A stretch of DNA of 64,000 bases from an uncultured Planctomycetota bacterium. GTDB taxonomy: Bacteria; Planctomycetota; Planctomycetia; Gemmatales; HRBIN36. The notes under the pieces were generated by a model. It ran no database searches. It was not told the origin of the DNA and worked only from the letters and a program-made list of their open reading frames with translations. The stretch is from positions 124,001-188,000 of the forward strand of contig CALFAY010000010.1 in the NCBI GenBank assembly GCA_937944855.1, given 5' to 3'. Below, piece after piece: positions 1-9,939 of this stretch. Every line of letters begins with the position of its first letter. The first letter of the stretch is position 1. Position numbers and translations under genes: made by a program.

Positions 1-1
1 A

Positions 2-490
2 GTCCTGTTCATCGTGGCCACCGATCTGCTGACCGGAGTGGTGATCGGCATCATCCTGGCCGTGATCAAACTGGCCTGGACCTTCTCGACCCTGGAAATC
101 GCCGTCACGCGGGACTCGGTGAATCACCGAACCATCATGCACCTGCGGGGCGCAGCGACGTTCATGCAGTTGCCCAAGCTGGCCGCAGCGCTGGAACAGG
201 TCCCGCCCAACACCCATCTTCACGTCCATTTCGAAGACTTGACCTACATCGACCACGCCTGCCTCGATCTGCTCATCAACTGGGAGAAGCAGCACGAAGC
301 CACTGGCGGCACGCTCGACATCGACTGGGAAGGTTTGGAAGCCCGTTTCCGTCGGCCGGTCTTCGCCAACGGCAATCGGGGCACGCGGGAGAAGAAACAT
401 CCCCCGGAAAGCGTGACGGCTGCGCCGCCCGCCGGCAACGAGCAACCCGCAACCGCGGATTCCAGCCCGGGGCAACACCCCCAGGCGTGA
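2..490 (+). CDS. SulP-family anion transporter, C-terminal end with STAS domain (5' truncated by window edge)
   Basis: Frame open to window start (VLFIVATDLLTGVVIGIILAV TM segment) followed by STAS-like region (MHLRGAATFMQLPKLAAALEQVPPNTHLHVHFEDLTYIDHACLDLL). Confidence 0.8.
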   Translation, partial: VLFIVATDLLTGVVIGIILAVIKLAWTFSTLEIAVTRDSVNHRTIMHLRGAATFMQLPKLAAALEQVPPNTHLHVHFEDLTYIDHACLDLLINWEKQHEATGGTLDIDWEGLEARFRRPVFANGNRGTREKKHPPESVTAAPPAGNEQPATADSSPGQHPQA

Positions 491-493
491 TGC

Positions 494-537
494 AAAAAAC
501 GAAGCGGCCCTGAGACGGAGTCGGATCTCAGGGCCGC
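494..537 (-). terminator. Intrinsic terminator, perfect 12-bp stem GCGGCCCTGAGA/TCTCAGGGCCGC with T-run on minus strand
   Basis: Stem arms 504-515 and 526-537; A6 at 494-499 reads as T-run on minus strand; lies between convergent genes. Confidence 0.75.
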
Positions 538-582
538 ACGCTGCCGGGACTCGGAACGGGAGCGGTTCGGCGGAAACTCCGC

Positions 583-879
583 TCAGAACTGGTCCAGGAA
601 GAAGTGGAAACCGCGGTGATACCGCCGGTTTTCCAGGATCTCGTAGCGGTACCAGTTGTCCCGCTGGAGCGGATACGCCATGTAGGGCGGCGGCGGCTGG
701 AACGACAGCCGCGGATCGGGCCAGCGATACAGGTTCGGCCAGTAGGTCGGCGGCGTGTAGCGGAACGGCCAGTGATACAGCCGCATCGGATCCTCCGCGG
801 ACGCGGCAGAAGACCCCGCCAGCCAGGCGGTAAGGGCCATCAGCCCGGACAACAGAATCGGCCAACTGCGTCGCAACAT
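583..879 (-). CDS. Small secreted Tyr/Pro/Trp-rich hypothetical protein
   Basis: MLRRSWPILLSGLMALTAWLAGSSAASAED signal peptide, then YHWPFRYTPPTYWPNLYRWPDPRLSFQPPPPY. Confidence 0.65.
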   Translation of the reverse strand: MLRRSWPILLSGLMALTAWLAGSSAASAEDPMRLYHWPFRYTPPTYWPNLYRWPDPRLSFQPPPPYMAYPLQRDNWYRYEILENRRYHRGFHFFLDQF

Positions 880-1091
880 CGCGGTTCCTCCTGACGGTGG
901 TCTTCCCGTGGTCATTCCATCTCGTCCTTGTGTATCGCCTGACCAAGCCGACGATCCGCAACCGAATTGGTGGCCTCAGCACTATTTGCCGAACGGACCT
1001 GGCGCTGGTGTCGAAACCGCGCGAGGCGCCGAGACTGTGGCTTGCTCGGAAGATGCCGATCGCTCGGCCAGAGCAAGTTTTTGGTGTCGAA

Positions 1092-2084
1092 TCATTGGCC
1101 GTACTCCTGACGCAGAAGCGTCTGGACTTCCTCCCACAACTCAGCCGCCTGAGCGAAATCCACCTGCATCGCCTTGACACGGGACGGCGGTTCGATGGGA
1201 AGATCGGCCTGGACGTTCGGATTGAGCGGAATCTGAGCACTGCGGCCTTCGGCGAGGCGTTTTTCCACGGTCGGGCTGAGGAGGTAATCGAGCAGCTTGC
1301 GGGCCGGTCCGGGATTCGGGCAGCCCTGGATGATGGCCACGGTGTTCGGCAGAAACAGAGTCCCGATGGTCTGCTGATCGGGATAGACGATGCGGACAGG
1401 CCGGCCGTTGCGGACTTCAATGATGGCGTCGTCGGTATCCGTCAGACCGACGTCGAAGCGGCCCTCGGCGACGGCCATGGCCACGTCCTTGTTGCCCGGA
1501 AGCAGAGTCACGTTGGGCCGCAGTTGCGTGTAGAACTGCTTTGCTTTTTCCTTGCCGAGGACTTGGAAGAGGCAGGCCGCCTGGGTCGCCGTGGTGCCGT
1601 ACTGCGGCTTGGCCATCGCCACCCGACCTTTCCATTTCGGGTCGGTCAGGTCGAGGATGCCTTGGGGCGTCTCCTCTTCCGGCAGCCGCTTGTTGACGAT
1701 GAGAATGCGGGCACGGGCGGCGAAGGCGTACCAGCTGTTATTCGGCCCTTTGGCCCAGGCGGGAAAAGGCTCGGCGGCGGGGGTCGGCGTCGGCTGCAAA
1801 AGCCCCTGCTTCTCCAGCCGCACCATGTTGAGCGGTTCGTTGTCCCAGAACACGTCGCAGCGGGGATGCTGCCTTTCGCTGACGATGGCCAGGTAGAGAC
1901 TAACGGACTTATTGGCTTCGGTGTCGGCCCGCACATCCACTTTGAGGCCGGTCTCGCGTTCGAAGTCGGCGAGGATCTCCGTGGCGTACTCGAGGTCCTG
2001 AGCGCAGTAAAGCACGACCCGCGGACTGCTCCTGCCGCAGCCGACTACCATGATGGCCAACACGATCAGCAGATACCTGTTCAT
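1092..2084 (-). CDS. Extracellular solute-binding lipoprotein, probable Fe(III) ABC transporter substrate-binding protein
   Basis: Lipobox-like MNRYLLIVLAIMVVGCG; VVLYCAQDLEYATEILADFERETGLKVDVRADTEANKS. Confidence 0.85.
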   Translation of the reverse strand: MNRYLLIVLAIMVVGCGRSSPRVVLYCAQDLEYATEILADFERETGLKVDVRADTEANKSVSLYLAIVSERQHPRCDVFWDNEPLNMVRLEKQGLLQPTPTPAAEPFPAWAKGPNNSWYAFAARARILIVNKRLPEEETPQGILDLTDPKWKGRVAMAKPQYGTTATQAACLFQVLGKEKAKQFYTQLRPNVTLLPGNKDVAMAVAEGRFDVGLTDTDDAIIEVRNGRPVRIVYPDQQTIGTLFLPNTVAIIQGCPNPGPARKLLDYLLSPTVEKRLAEGRSAQIPLNPNVQADLPIEPPSRVKAMQVDFAQAAELWEEVQTLLRQEYGQ

Positions 2085-2285
2085 AGATCCAATCCTACTG
2101 TCCCCCCGAAGAGTTCGGTCGCCGCCGCGATGATGCAGCGCGTTTTTCGCATATCTCCTTAACCGTGAAGCAAAGCATATGGTTCACCGCATCCGGGCTG
2201 GCTCCCGTGCGTCATCTGCGTCTTGGAAACGTTTTGCAATACGGTATGATGGGCCGACCGCCTGCTTCCTTGCGAGAAACCTGCC

Positions 2286-3899
2286 ATGCCGGAATTCGAC
2301 CCCTATCCGCTCGTGCTTCTGGTCCTGGGTATCGCCACCATCTTCACGCTCATCATCTACCTGCGGATCAACGCCTTCCTGGCCCTGATCACCGCCGCCC
2401 TGCTCGTCGGGTTGCTCTCGCCGCGCGTGGTGATCCAGACGGCGGAAATGGATGCGTTTGAGAAGTTGGCCAAGCCGATCAACGACGGCCTGAACGCCCG
2501 GAATCTCAGCGACGCCTCGGCCAAAGTGGAGAAACTGGCAAGTGAAGCTGCGGCCGTCTCCCGGGGAGAACGCGCCTCGGAAGCGCCGCGGCTGGCCTTG
2601 CTCAACGCCCCGAAGATGGTTGCTTACGCCTTTGGCGACCTCATGGGCAAGATCGGTCTGGTCATCGCCTTCGCCAGCATCGTCGGCAAGGCGTTGATGG
2701 AAAGCGGAGCGGCGGACCGCATCGTCCGCTTCTTCGTGCGGCTGTTCGGGCCGAAGGCCGGCGGCCTGGCCCTGCTGACCAGCGGCTTCGTGCTTTCGAT
2801 TCCAGTGTTTTTCGACACCGTGTTTCTGCTCCTGGTACCGCTGGCCAAGGCGTTGCGGCTGCGGACGGGCAAGGATTATCTGCTCTACGTCACGGCCATC
2901 GGGGCAGGAGGAGCGATCACGCATTCGCTCGTTCCGCCGACGCCGGGGCCGATCGGGATGGCGGAAATCCTCAAGGTGGACCTTGGCCTGGTCATTGTCG
3001 TCGGCATCCTCTTCGGAGCGCCGCTGAGCCTGATCGGCTACGCCTATGCGGCCTGGGCCAATCGTCGCTGGCCGACGCCGCTGCGGCAGGTCGGCAGCGT
3101 ACCGTTGGAGGAGCTGGAACGGACGGCCAATCGCCCCGATCACGAATTGCCCTCGTTGGCGGCGTCGCTGACCCCGATTCTGCTTCCGGTCGTACTCATC
3201 ACCGCGGCCACGGTCAACGCGGCCCTGGCCAAGACCCTGCCGAACGGTGAGCCGACGACGAAACTGCTCGGCGTGCGCATCGGCTTTGGCAGCGTGCTGG
3301 AGTTCCTGGGCAATCCCAATGTGGCTGTGTTGCTGTCGGCGGTGACGGCGATGCTACTGGTGGCTCGGCACAAGCGAATGAACCGGTATCAACTGGCCGT
3401 CTTCACCGCAGCGGCCCTGGAAGAGGCGGGCATGATCCTGCTCATTACCAGTGCGGGAGGGTCGTTCGGCTTTATGCTGCGGGCGGTCGGCATGGGAGAA
3501 AGCCTGCAAGCGTTGACACCCAGCGAAGGCGGCGGCGTGGTCGTGCTTGCCCTGGCCTGGGGCATCGCCGTCTTGTTCAAAATTGCTCAAGGTTCTGGCA
3601 CCGTCTCCATGATTACCACGGCGGGGATCATCATGCCGATCGTTGCCGCAGGCATGGAGCGAACCGGCTCCAGCATGGCACAATACCTCGGCTACCATCC
3701 GGTCTATCTCGTCATGGCCATTGGCTGCGGCTCGAAGGTCGGTTCCTGGATGAACGACAGCGGCTTTTGGGTGGTCTGCAAGATGGGCGGGTTGACCGAG
3801 GAAGAAACGCTTAAGTCGTGGACCATGACCCTGGTAGTGATGGGCGTCTCCGGCATTGTCCTTCTGCTTGTTCTCGTCCACCTGCTGCCCTTGGCCTGA
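2286..3899 (+). CDS. GntP-family permease (gluconate/H+ symporter-like)
   Basis: Multi-TM protein; HSLVPPTPGPIGMAEILKVDLG and GSGTVSMITTAGIIMP motifs. Confidence 0.85.
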   Translation: MPEFDPYPLVLLVLGIATIFTLIIYLRINAFLALITAALLVGLLSPRVVIQTAEMDAFEKLAKPINDGLNARNLSDASAKVEKLASEAAAVSRGERASEAPRLALLNAPKMVAYAFGDLMGKIGLVIAFASIVGKALMESGAADRIVRFFVRLFGPKAGGLALLTSGFVLSIPVFFDTVFLLLVPLAKALRLRTGKDYLLYVTAIGAGGAITHSLVPPTPGPIGMAEILKVDLGLVIVVGILFGAPLSLIGYAYAAWANRRWPTPLRQVGSVPLEELERTANRPDHELPSLAASLTPILLPVVLITAATVNAALAKTLPNGEPTTKLLGVRIGFGSVLEFLGNPNVAVLLSAVTAMLLVARHKRMNRYQLAVFTAAALEEAGMILLITSAGGSFGFMLRAVGMGESLQALTPSEGGGVVVLALAWGIAVLFKIAQGSGTVSMITTAGIIMPIVAAGMERTGSSMAQYLGYHPVYLVMAIGCGSKVGSWMNDSGFWVVCKMGGLTEEETLKSWTMTLVVMGVSGIVLLLVLVHLLPLA

Positions 3900-4099
3900 A
3901 CCTGGGCAACTCTGTGATCCTGTCTCCCCATCCATCTTTCGCCAGGCGTGGCTTGGAGGGAAGCTGCGAAGACCTTGCGGGCGGTAGCACGGTCGAAGCT
4001 CCGAATCGTCGGGGCAAGCATTGCATTCGGCGGTCGGGTCCTGCCGATGTTAACGCAGGAAGGGACCGCTCCGAACATGCCGTGGAAAGGAGTCCTGGA

Positions 4100-6004
4100 A
4101 TGGCGAAGTCGCATGGGACCAGGGGGCTGCTCGCTGGTCTGGTGGTGGTTGCGTGGGGAGTTCCGGTCCTGGCAGCGCCGCCCAGCGTGGACGATATGCT
4201 GGCCTTCCGACCGTATCAGCGGGGCGTCGTGATCAGTACGCCGACGGCCGCCGAGAAAGCGGCGTGCAAGGTCGAATTGATGCAGGGCACGGCCAAGGGG
4301 ACGAGCGGCTGGGTGCTCCGCGACGGCAATGGCCGGCTGCTCCGCAAGTTCTTCGACAACAACGGCGACCGCGTGCCCGATCAATGGTCCTATTACAAGG
4401 ACGGCGTCGAAGTCTATCGGGAACTGGACACCAACTTCAACGGCAGCCGCGATACTTACATGTGGCTCAATTCCGCCGGCATGAAGGTCGGCATCGACCG
4501 CGACGAGAAGGACGGCATCATCGACACCTGGCAGGCCATCTCGGTAGAGGAAGTGAGTCAGGAAGTCGTCAAGGCCCTGGCGACCCGGGATTTCAAGACG
4601 CTCCAGGCGTTGCTGGTCACGGAAGACGATCTGAAGGCCCTCGGTCTGCCCGCGGCTGAAATCCAGCGCATCACGACCTTGCAGAAGCAGACGCCGACCA
4701 AATTCCAGGCGATCTGCGGCAAGCTGTCCCACTTCAACGAGAACACTCGCTGGCTGCATCTGGAAACGTCGGCCCCGAGCCGCTTGCCTGCCGACGCCAC
4801 GGGAGCCAAGCGGGACGTTCTCATGCACTATCGGGCCTTGGTGCTCGTGGAGACGGGCAACAAGGCCGACATGATCCAGCTCGGAGAGATGATCCTCGTC
4901 GGCGAAGCCTGGAAGCTGATCGACGCGCCGGTCCTCGGCGATCAAGAACCCGTTCCGATGGACGCCGTTGCCGGCGGTTCCAGCCCGATGCCCAGCGACC
5001 CGGTGGTGCAGGAGATGCTCAAGCGGGTAGCGGAACTGGACAAGTCGGCCCCGTCCTACGCGGGCATGGGCGTCAATCCTGTTGTCGCCAACTATCACCT
5101 TCAGCGGGCGGACCTCCTGGAGCAGATCATCGCCCGGCTGCCGGAGGCCGAGGCCGTCCAGTGGATCAAGCAACTTGCCGACAGCCTCAGCACTGCCGTG
5201 CAAGCCAGCCCGTCCAGCGATGCGCGGGCTTACGACCGTCTGCTGAAGCTGGCCGAGAAGACGGCCAAGGACCGGCCCGGTTCCGAGGCGGCCGCCTACG
5301 TCGCCTTCCGCGAGCTGACCAGCGATTACTCCCGGGCCGTCGCCGAGGCCAAAAGTGCCAAGGCGATGCTGGACACGCAAACTCGCTACGTCGAGCGGCT
5401 GGCGCGGTTCGTCGCCGCCTATCCCAAGGCCGACGATGGTGCCGATGCCTTGTTGCAGCTTGGCATGATCTCGGAGTTCCAGGGCAGGGAGCAGGATGCC
5501 CAGAAGTGGTATGAGCAACTGGTGCGGACCCACGGCTCTTCGCCGCAGGCGGTCAAAGCCAGCGGAGCCTTGCGGCGTATGAACCTGGAAGGCAAGCCCT
5601 GGGAGCTGGGCGGACAGGTCACGAGTCTCAACGGTCTGCCGTTCTCGATGGACAAGCTCCGCGGCAAGGTGGTCGTCGTGTACTACTGGGCCGACTGGTG
5701 CCAATCGGCTCCGGCTGACTTCGCCAAGTTGAAACAACTCGCTCAGACCTACCGCAGCCAGGGTCTGGAGATCGTGGGTATCAGCGTGGACGATGAGCCG
5801 AGCCGCGCTGAAGCCTTCCTCCGGCAGCACAATCCCGTCGGCTACCAGCTCTACGCCCCCGGCGGTCTGGACAGTCCGGTCGCCCAGCACTACGGCCTGA
5901 TCATCTTCCCCAACATCTTCCTGGTGGGCCGTGACGGCAAGGTCATCAATCGCAACGTCGAACCGGCCAACCTGGAGGAAGAGATCAAAAAGATCATGAA
6001 GTGA
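4100..6004 (+). CDS. Secreted TlpA/AhpC-like thioredoxin-fold protein with long N-terminal region
   Basis: C-terminus LRGKVVVVYYWADWCQSAPADFAKLKQLAQTYRSQGLEIVGISVDDE; signal peptide from M at 4100. Confidence 0.8.
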   Translation: MAKSHGTRGLLAGLVVVAWGVPVLAAPPSVDDMLAFRPYQRGVVISTPTAAEKAACKVELMQGTAKGTSGWVLRDGNGRLLRKFFDNNGDRVPDQWSYYKDGVEVYRELDTNFNGSRDTYMWLNSAGMKVGIDRDEKDGIIDTWQAISVEEVSQEVVKALATRDFKTLQALLVTEDDLKALGLPAAEIQRITTLQKQTPTKFQAICGKLSHFNENTRWLHLETSAPSRLPADATGAKRDVLMHYRALVLVETGNKADMIQLGEMILVGEAWKLIDAPVLGDQEPVPMDAVAGGSSPMPSDPVVQEMLKRVAELDKSAPSYAGMGVNPVVANYHLQRADLLEQIIARLPEAEAVQWIKQLADSLSTAVQASPSSDARAYDRLLKLAEKTAKDRPGSEAAAYVAFRELTSDYSRAVAEAKSAKAMLDTQTRYVERLARFVAAYPKADDGADALLQLGMISEFQGREQDAQKWYEQLVRTHGSSPQAVKASGALRRMNLEGKPWELGGQVTSLNGLPFSMDKLRGKVVVVYYWADWCQSAPADFAKLKQLAQTYRSQGLEIVGISVDDEPSRAEAFLRQHNPVGYQLYAPGGLDSPVAQHYGLIIFPNIFLVGRDGKVINRNVEPANLEEEIKKIMK

Positions 6005-6031
6005 CCCTCGTTGAAGCGATGCCCAAACGAC

Positions 6032-6072
6032 GACGGGACGAGGCCGAACACGCTTCGTCCCGTCTGTTTTTC
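6032..6072 (+). terminator. Intrinsic terminator between convergent genes
   Basis: GACGGGACGA (6032-6041) / TCGTCCCGTC (6055-6064) followed by TGTTTTT. Confidence 0.7.
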
Positions 6073-6089
6073 TGCCGGTGAGCCAGGAC

Positions 6090-8276
6090 TTACACGTCCC
6101 ACATGATCTGCTCGAACTCCGGCGTCGGCCGTTGCAGGCCGATGGTGGCATCGCGCGGAGCGCGGTCGCGGCTCTGATTGCCTTCCATAAGCTCGACGAA
6201 GAAATGGACCGGCTCGTTGACTTTGACGCCCAGGCAATCGAACGGGACGCTGAGGGCGACGATCTGATCCACCCCGAATTCGATGTGCGGACAGGACATC
6301 GACTTGCCCTGGTAGAGCAACTCCGCGCTCTGCGTCGTCTTTCCCGGATCGTGAACGACGACTTCGTATCCCGCCGGTTCGGCGAAACCGATCACCAGTT
6401 TGTCGAAGGGGGCCAGGGCCCTGCGGGCGGGTTCGTCGAAGTCGATGCGGATCAGCAGCCGATCCGGCGTGAAACCGAAGTAGATTTCCCGGATCGGCCC
6501 CAGCGTCACCATCGCCATCGTGCCGCGTTCGTTCTGAGCGACGTAATGGCCGGCCCCCATCCACTCGATGGGTCGGCGTCGGCCGTCGGGCTTGACGTCG
6601 AGAAACGAGGTCGGCTGTGTGTGGATGGCCCGGGCAGCGGTGCGCTTGTTGATCGGACGACCCAGTTGCGGCGGAGGCAGTTCGCCCAGGAGAACATAGA
6701 CGTTTTGCAAGTGCTTGCGGAACAGGTAGTCGAACAGGCCGTCCTGCGGACTGGAATGCTGCGGGCCGTACCACCAGAACCAGTCGCTGCCCTCCGCGAC
6801 GTAGATTTCCCGCCAAGCCAACGCGGCCCGCTCCGGCGATACCAGTCCTTGATTCTGCCGCTGGACCAAGTGCTCCCGCGTCTGGTGCAGCAGGTCCCAG
6901 GCCAGGTTGTCTTCTTCGTGACCGATCCAGATGTCGAAGTTGTGATTGATCCAGCTCCCGGCGAACAGATGGGTCAGCCGGGTCCGCGGCGGATATTTTT
7001 CCAGATACTCGGACACCTTCACCGGCTTGATGCCGCGGGTGTGCGTGGCCAGGTGGTACAGTTCGCGGAGGAACTCGACGCCGCCGCCGGGGTAGTGTTC
7101 CCAACAGTTCTCGCCGTCGAGAATCACGCTGACCAGCGCCGGGTGGCTGCCGCTGACGGCTCGTCCGATGGCCGACACCTTGCCGATGAAATCCTCGGCC
7201 GCTGCCTTGCCGTCGCTCCGCTGATAGTGGAAGCCGATCAGATCGCTCAGGGCGTGATCGCGGAAGACGACGCTCAACTGATGCCCGGCCTCTTCGACCC
7301 GGTACGGGCAGTACATCTGCTCCGGATTGCGGACGTGGCCCCGGCTGTCCCGGCCGACGAAGCCGTGCGTGGACCGGCTCAGGATTTCCTCGTCGGTGGC
7401 GATCCACTGGAAACCGTGGCGGGCTACCAGTGGAATCATGGCGTGACAGACGGACCCTTCCGCCGGCCACATGCCGACCGGAGCTTGACCGAAGACGGCC
7501 TTGTGCTGAGCCACCGCCTCGGCGACGTGGAACTCCGCGTCCTCGGGATAGCCCAACTGGTAGCGGGGCAGCCGCACCTCCGGCATCGCTTCCCGCGCCA
7601 CGCGTTTGTCCAGAATCAGGGGCAGAATCGGATGGTAGTACGGCGTCGTGGTCAGTTCGACCTGGCCGCGCTCCATCAATTCTCGATGCAGGGGGATCAC
7701 TTCACGCAGCAGTTCCAGGTGCTTTTCCAACACCAGCCGCTTGTCTTCCTCGCTGAAGAACCTTCCCTTGGCGACGAGTTCCCGCAGCGCGGGGTCGCGC
7801 TGGACGGCGAGCGGATGGATCCAGGTGAGATTGAACCAGACCTGCAAATCCCGGAGGTCGCGCTCCTGGAAGCGTCGCAGAGCTTCGGGAGCGGAGCTGC
7901 GGCCGAGGTTGCGGCGCACGTACAACTCGGCATAGCGTGGATAGGGCCGGATCATGCGCTCGGGATTGGCCATGAAGAAGTTGTCGAGGATGAACATGGC
8001 CTGTTCCCGCGTCAGGCTGTTGGCGGGAATGCGGGACAGATTCAGAAAATGATCGCTGGCATTGCGTTCCGTGTAGTCCTGGAGCTGATGCACGAGGCTG
8101 GGTACGAGATTGATGGTGCAGTGCATTTGCGGCACTTCGCGGAGGTGCATCGCCATGCCCCAGTAGTCCTTGACGCCGTGCAGGCGCACCCAGGGCATCG
8201 GGTTTTCCCGAGCGATGTCGTCCGGGTAGTACGGCTGATGCTGGTGCCAGACGAACGCCAGGGCCGCTTCGCCCAT
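6090..8276 (-). CDS. Glycoside hydrolase family 57 protein
   Basis: LAFVWHQHQPYY N-terminus and GMWPAEGSVCHAMIPLVARHGFQWIATDE typical of GH57. Confidence 0.88.
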   Translation of the reverse strand: MGEAALAFVWHQHQPYYPDDIARENPMPWVRLHGVKDYWGMAMHLREVPQMHCTINLVPSLVHQLQDYTERNASDHFLNLSRIPANSLTREQAMFILDNFFMANPERMIRPYPRYAELYVRRNLGRSSAPEALRRFQERDLRDLQVWFNLTWIHPLAVQRDPALRELVAKGRFFSEEDKRLVLEKHLELLREVIPLHRELMERGQVELTTTPYYHPILPLILDKRVAREAMPEVRLPRYQLGYPEDAEFHVAEAVAQHKAVFGQAPVGMWPAEGSVCHAMIPLVARHGFQWIATDEEILSRSTHGFVGRDSRGHVRNPEQMYCPYRVEEAGHQLSVVFRDHALSDLIGFHYQRSDGKAAAEDFIGKVSAIGRAVSGSHPALVSVILDGENCWEHYPGGGVEFLRELYHLATHTRGIKPVKVSEYLEKYPPRTRLTHLFAGSWINHNFDIWIGHEEDNLAWDLLHQTREHLVQRQNQGLVSPERAALAWREIYVAEGSDWFWWYGPQHSSPQDGLFDYLFRKHLQNVYVLLGELPPPQLGRPINKRTAARAIHTQPTSFLDVKPDGRRRPIEWMGAGHYVAQNERGTMAMVTLGPIREIYFGFTPDRLLIRIDFDEPARRALAPFDKLVIGFAEPAGYEVVVHDPGKTTQSAELLYQGKSMSCPHIEFGVDQIVALSVPFDCLGVKVNEPVHFFVELMEGNQSRDRAPRDATIGLQRPTPEFEQIMWDV

Positions 8277-8279
8277 GAC

Positions 8280-9857
8280 CTACCTCCGCAACCGCAGATA
8301 CCGTTGCTCGTATTCAATCGCGCGCCGCTGCCATGACCAGTCTTGCAACATGCCGGTGCGCTGCACCTTCCTCCAGGTCGGCTCGTCGTGATAAGTCTGC
8401 ACGGCCCGCCGCACCGCCTGCACCAGGGCCGAGGCTGTGTAATCCTTGAACACGAAGCCGGTCGCAGTGCCGGCGGCCAGCGTCTGCGGGGTCACATCAG
8501 TGACCGTGTCGTTCAGTCCGCCCGTCTTGCGGACGATGGGCACCGTGCCATATTTGAGACTGTACAATTGGTTCAACCCAGCCGGTTCAAAGCGGCTGGG
8601 CATGAGGAACATGTCGGCCCCTCCTTCGATCTGGTGGGCGAGGGCTTCGTCAAACCGGAGGACGGCGGCGACGCGGTTGGGCCAGCGATGCACCAGCCGC
8701 TTCAACATCTCATGATAGACGGCCTCGCCCGTGCCGAGGACGACCAGTTGCACGGCCTCCTCGAGCATCTGCGGAGCGGCCATCGCCAGCAGGTCCAGGC
8801 CCTTCTGCTCGACCAACCGGGTGACCATGCCGATGAGCGGCACTTGAGAGCGGACCGGCAGATTGAGCCGGACCTGCAAGGTCGTCTTGCACTTCGTCTT
8901 GCCCGCCGCCACCGTCTCGACCGAGTACCGCGCTGGAAGAAACGGATCGGTCTCCGGGTTCCACGATTCGTAATCGACGCCGTTGATGATGCCGACCAGC
9001 TTGTCCCGGTGGTGCCGCAACACATCGTCGAGTCCGCAGCCGTGTTCCGGGGTCTGGATCTCCTGGGCGTAAGTCCGGCTCACCGTGCTGACCAGATCGG
9101 CGAAAACGATGCCGCCTTTGAGCAGATTCAGTTTGCCGTAGAACTCCAACTGCCGCCAGTTGAACAGCTTCCAGTCCAGCCCCGTAAGCATCATGTCCCA
9201 GTGCCAGAACACGCCCTGGTAGGCCAGATTGTGGATGGTGAAGACAGTGCGAATGGCTGAGTAGCGGGCATCGCGCGGACCGTACATTTCCCGGACATAA
9301 ACGGGAATCAATCCCGTCTGCCAGTCATTGCAGTGCAGAACGTCAGGCCACAAGTCGAGTCGAGGAAGGGCTTCCAGCACCGCCCGGCTGAAGAAGAGGA
9401 AGCGGGCGAAGTTGTCCTCATAATCCCGCATCTTGCCGCCGGGCAGCCGGTACTGATACAGTCCCCGCCCTTCAGCCGGATCGTCCCGGGAAAAGAAACG
9501 CTCCTGCTCCACCAGATAGACGGTCACTTCCGAGCGGGGCAGATGGCTCCGCCACAACTGCCCGACGTGAGTTTCTTTTCCGACGGGAACGCTGACATAC
9601 TGGCCTGTCGGTTCGATGAGCGGACCAGCCTGACGGGCACAATTGTAGAGCGGAAGGAAGACGACGCACTGATGCCCCCGCTCAGCCAGCGCGCGGGGCA
9701 AGGCCCCGACCACGTCGCCCAGGCCGCCGGTCTTGGCGAAGGGCGAGGCTTCGGAACTGGCGAAGACGATCCGCAGCGGTGCGGACAAGCGTTCCGAACC
9801 GAAAACAGCAGTTTCGGCAGGCGATCCCAAGGCGGCTTTCCAAGCGTCAGGTTCCAT
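8280..9857 (-). CDS. glgA: Glycogen/starch synthase (GT5)
   Basis: IVFASSEASPFAKTGGLGDVVGALPRAL; MPSRFEPAGLNQLYSLKYGTVPIVRKTGGLNDTV. Confidence 0.93.
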   Translation of the reverse strand: MEPDAWKAALGSPAETAVFGSERLSAPLRIVFASSEASPFAKTGGLGDVVGALPRALAERGHQCVVFLPLYNCARQAGPLIEPTGQYVSVPVGKETHVGQLWRSHLPRSEVTVYLVEQERFFSRDDPAEGRGLYQYRLPGGKMRDYEDNFARFLFFSRAVLEALPRLDLWPDVLHCNDWQTGLIPVYVREMYGPRDARYSAIRTVFTIHNLAYQGVFWHWDMMLTGLDWKLFNWRQLEFYGKLNLLKGGIVFADLVSTVSRTYAQEIQTPEHGCGLDDVLRHHRDKLVGIINGVDYESWNPETDPFLPARYSVETVAAGKTKCKTTLQVRLNLPVRSQVPLIGMVTRLVEQKGLDLLAMAAPQMLEEAVQLVVLGTGEAVYHEMLKRLVHRWPNRVAAVLRFDEALAHQIEGGADMFLMPSRFEPAGLNQLYSLKYGTVPIVRKTGGLNDTVTDVTPQTLAAGTATGFVFKDYTASALVQAVRRAVQTYHDEPTWRKVQRTGMLQDWSWQRRAIEYEQRYLRLRR

Positions 9858-9939
9858 GGTGTCAGGCCATTGTCAGACTTTAGCCGAGGCGACGAGCCTT
9901 CGCAACGGCAGCCGAGGACCGTTCGCTTTCGGGAGGCGG

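Noticed and set aside
897-2162. 421-aa plus-strand ORF
   Set aside because: Antisense to the recognisable solute-binding protein on the minus strand; no family motifs; GC-rich shadow frame.
3704-6151. 815-aa minus-strand ORF
   Set aside because: Antisense to the GntP tail and TlpA-like gene; low-complexity composition typical of shadow ORFs.
6078-8336. 752-aa plus-strand ORF
   Set aside because: Antisense to GH57 gene, whose protein has clear conserved motifs.
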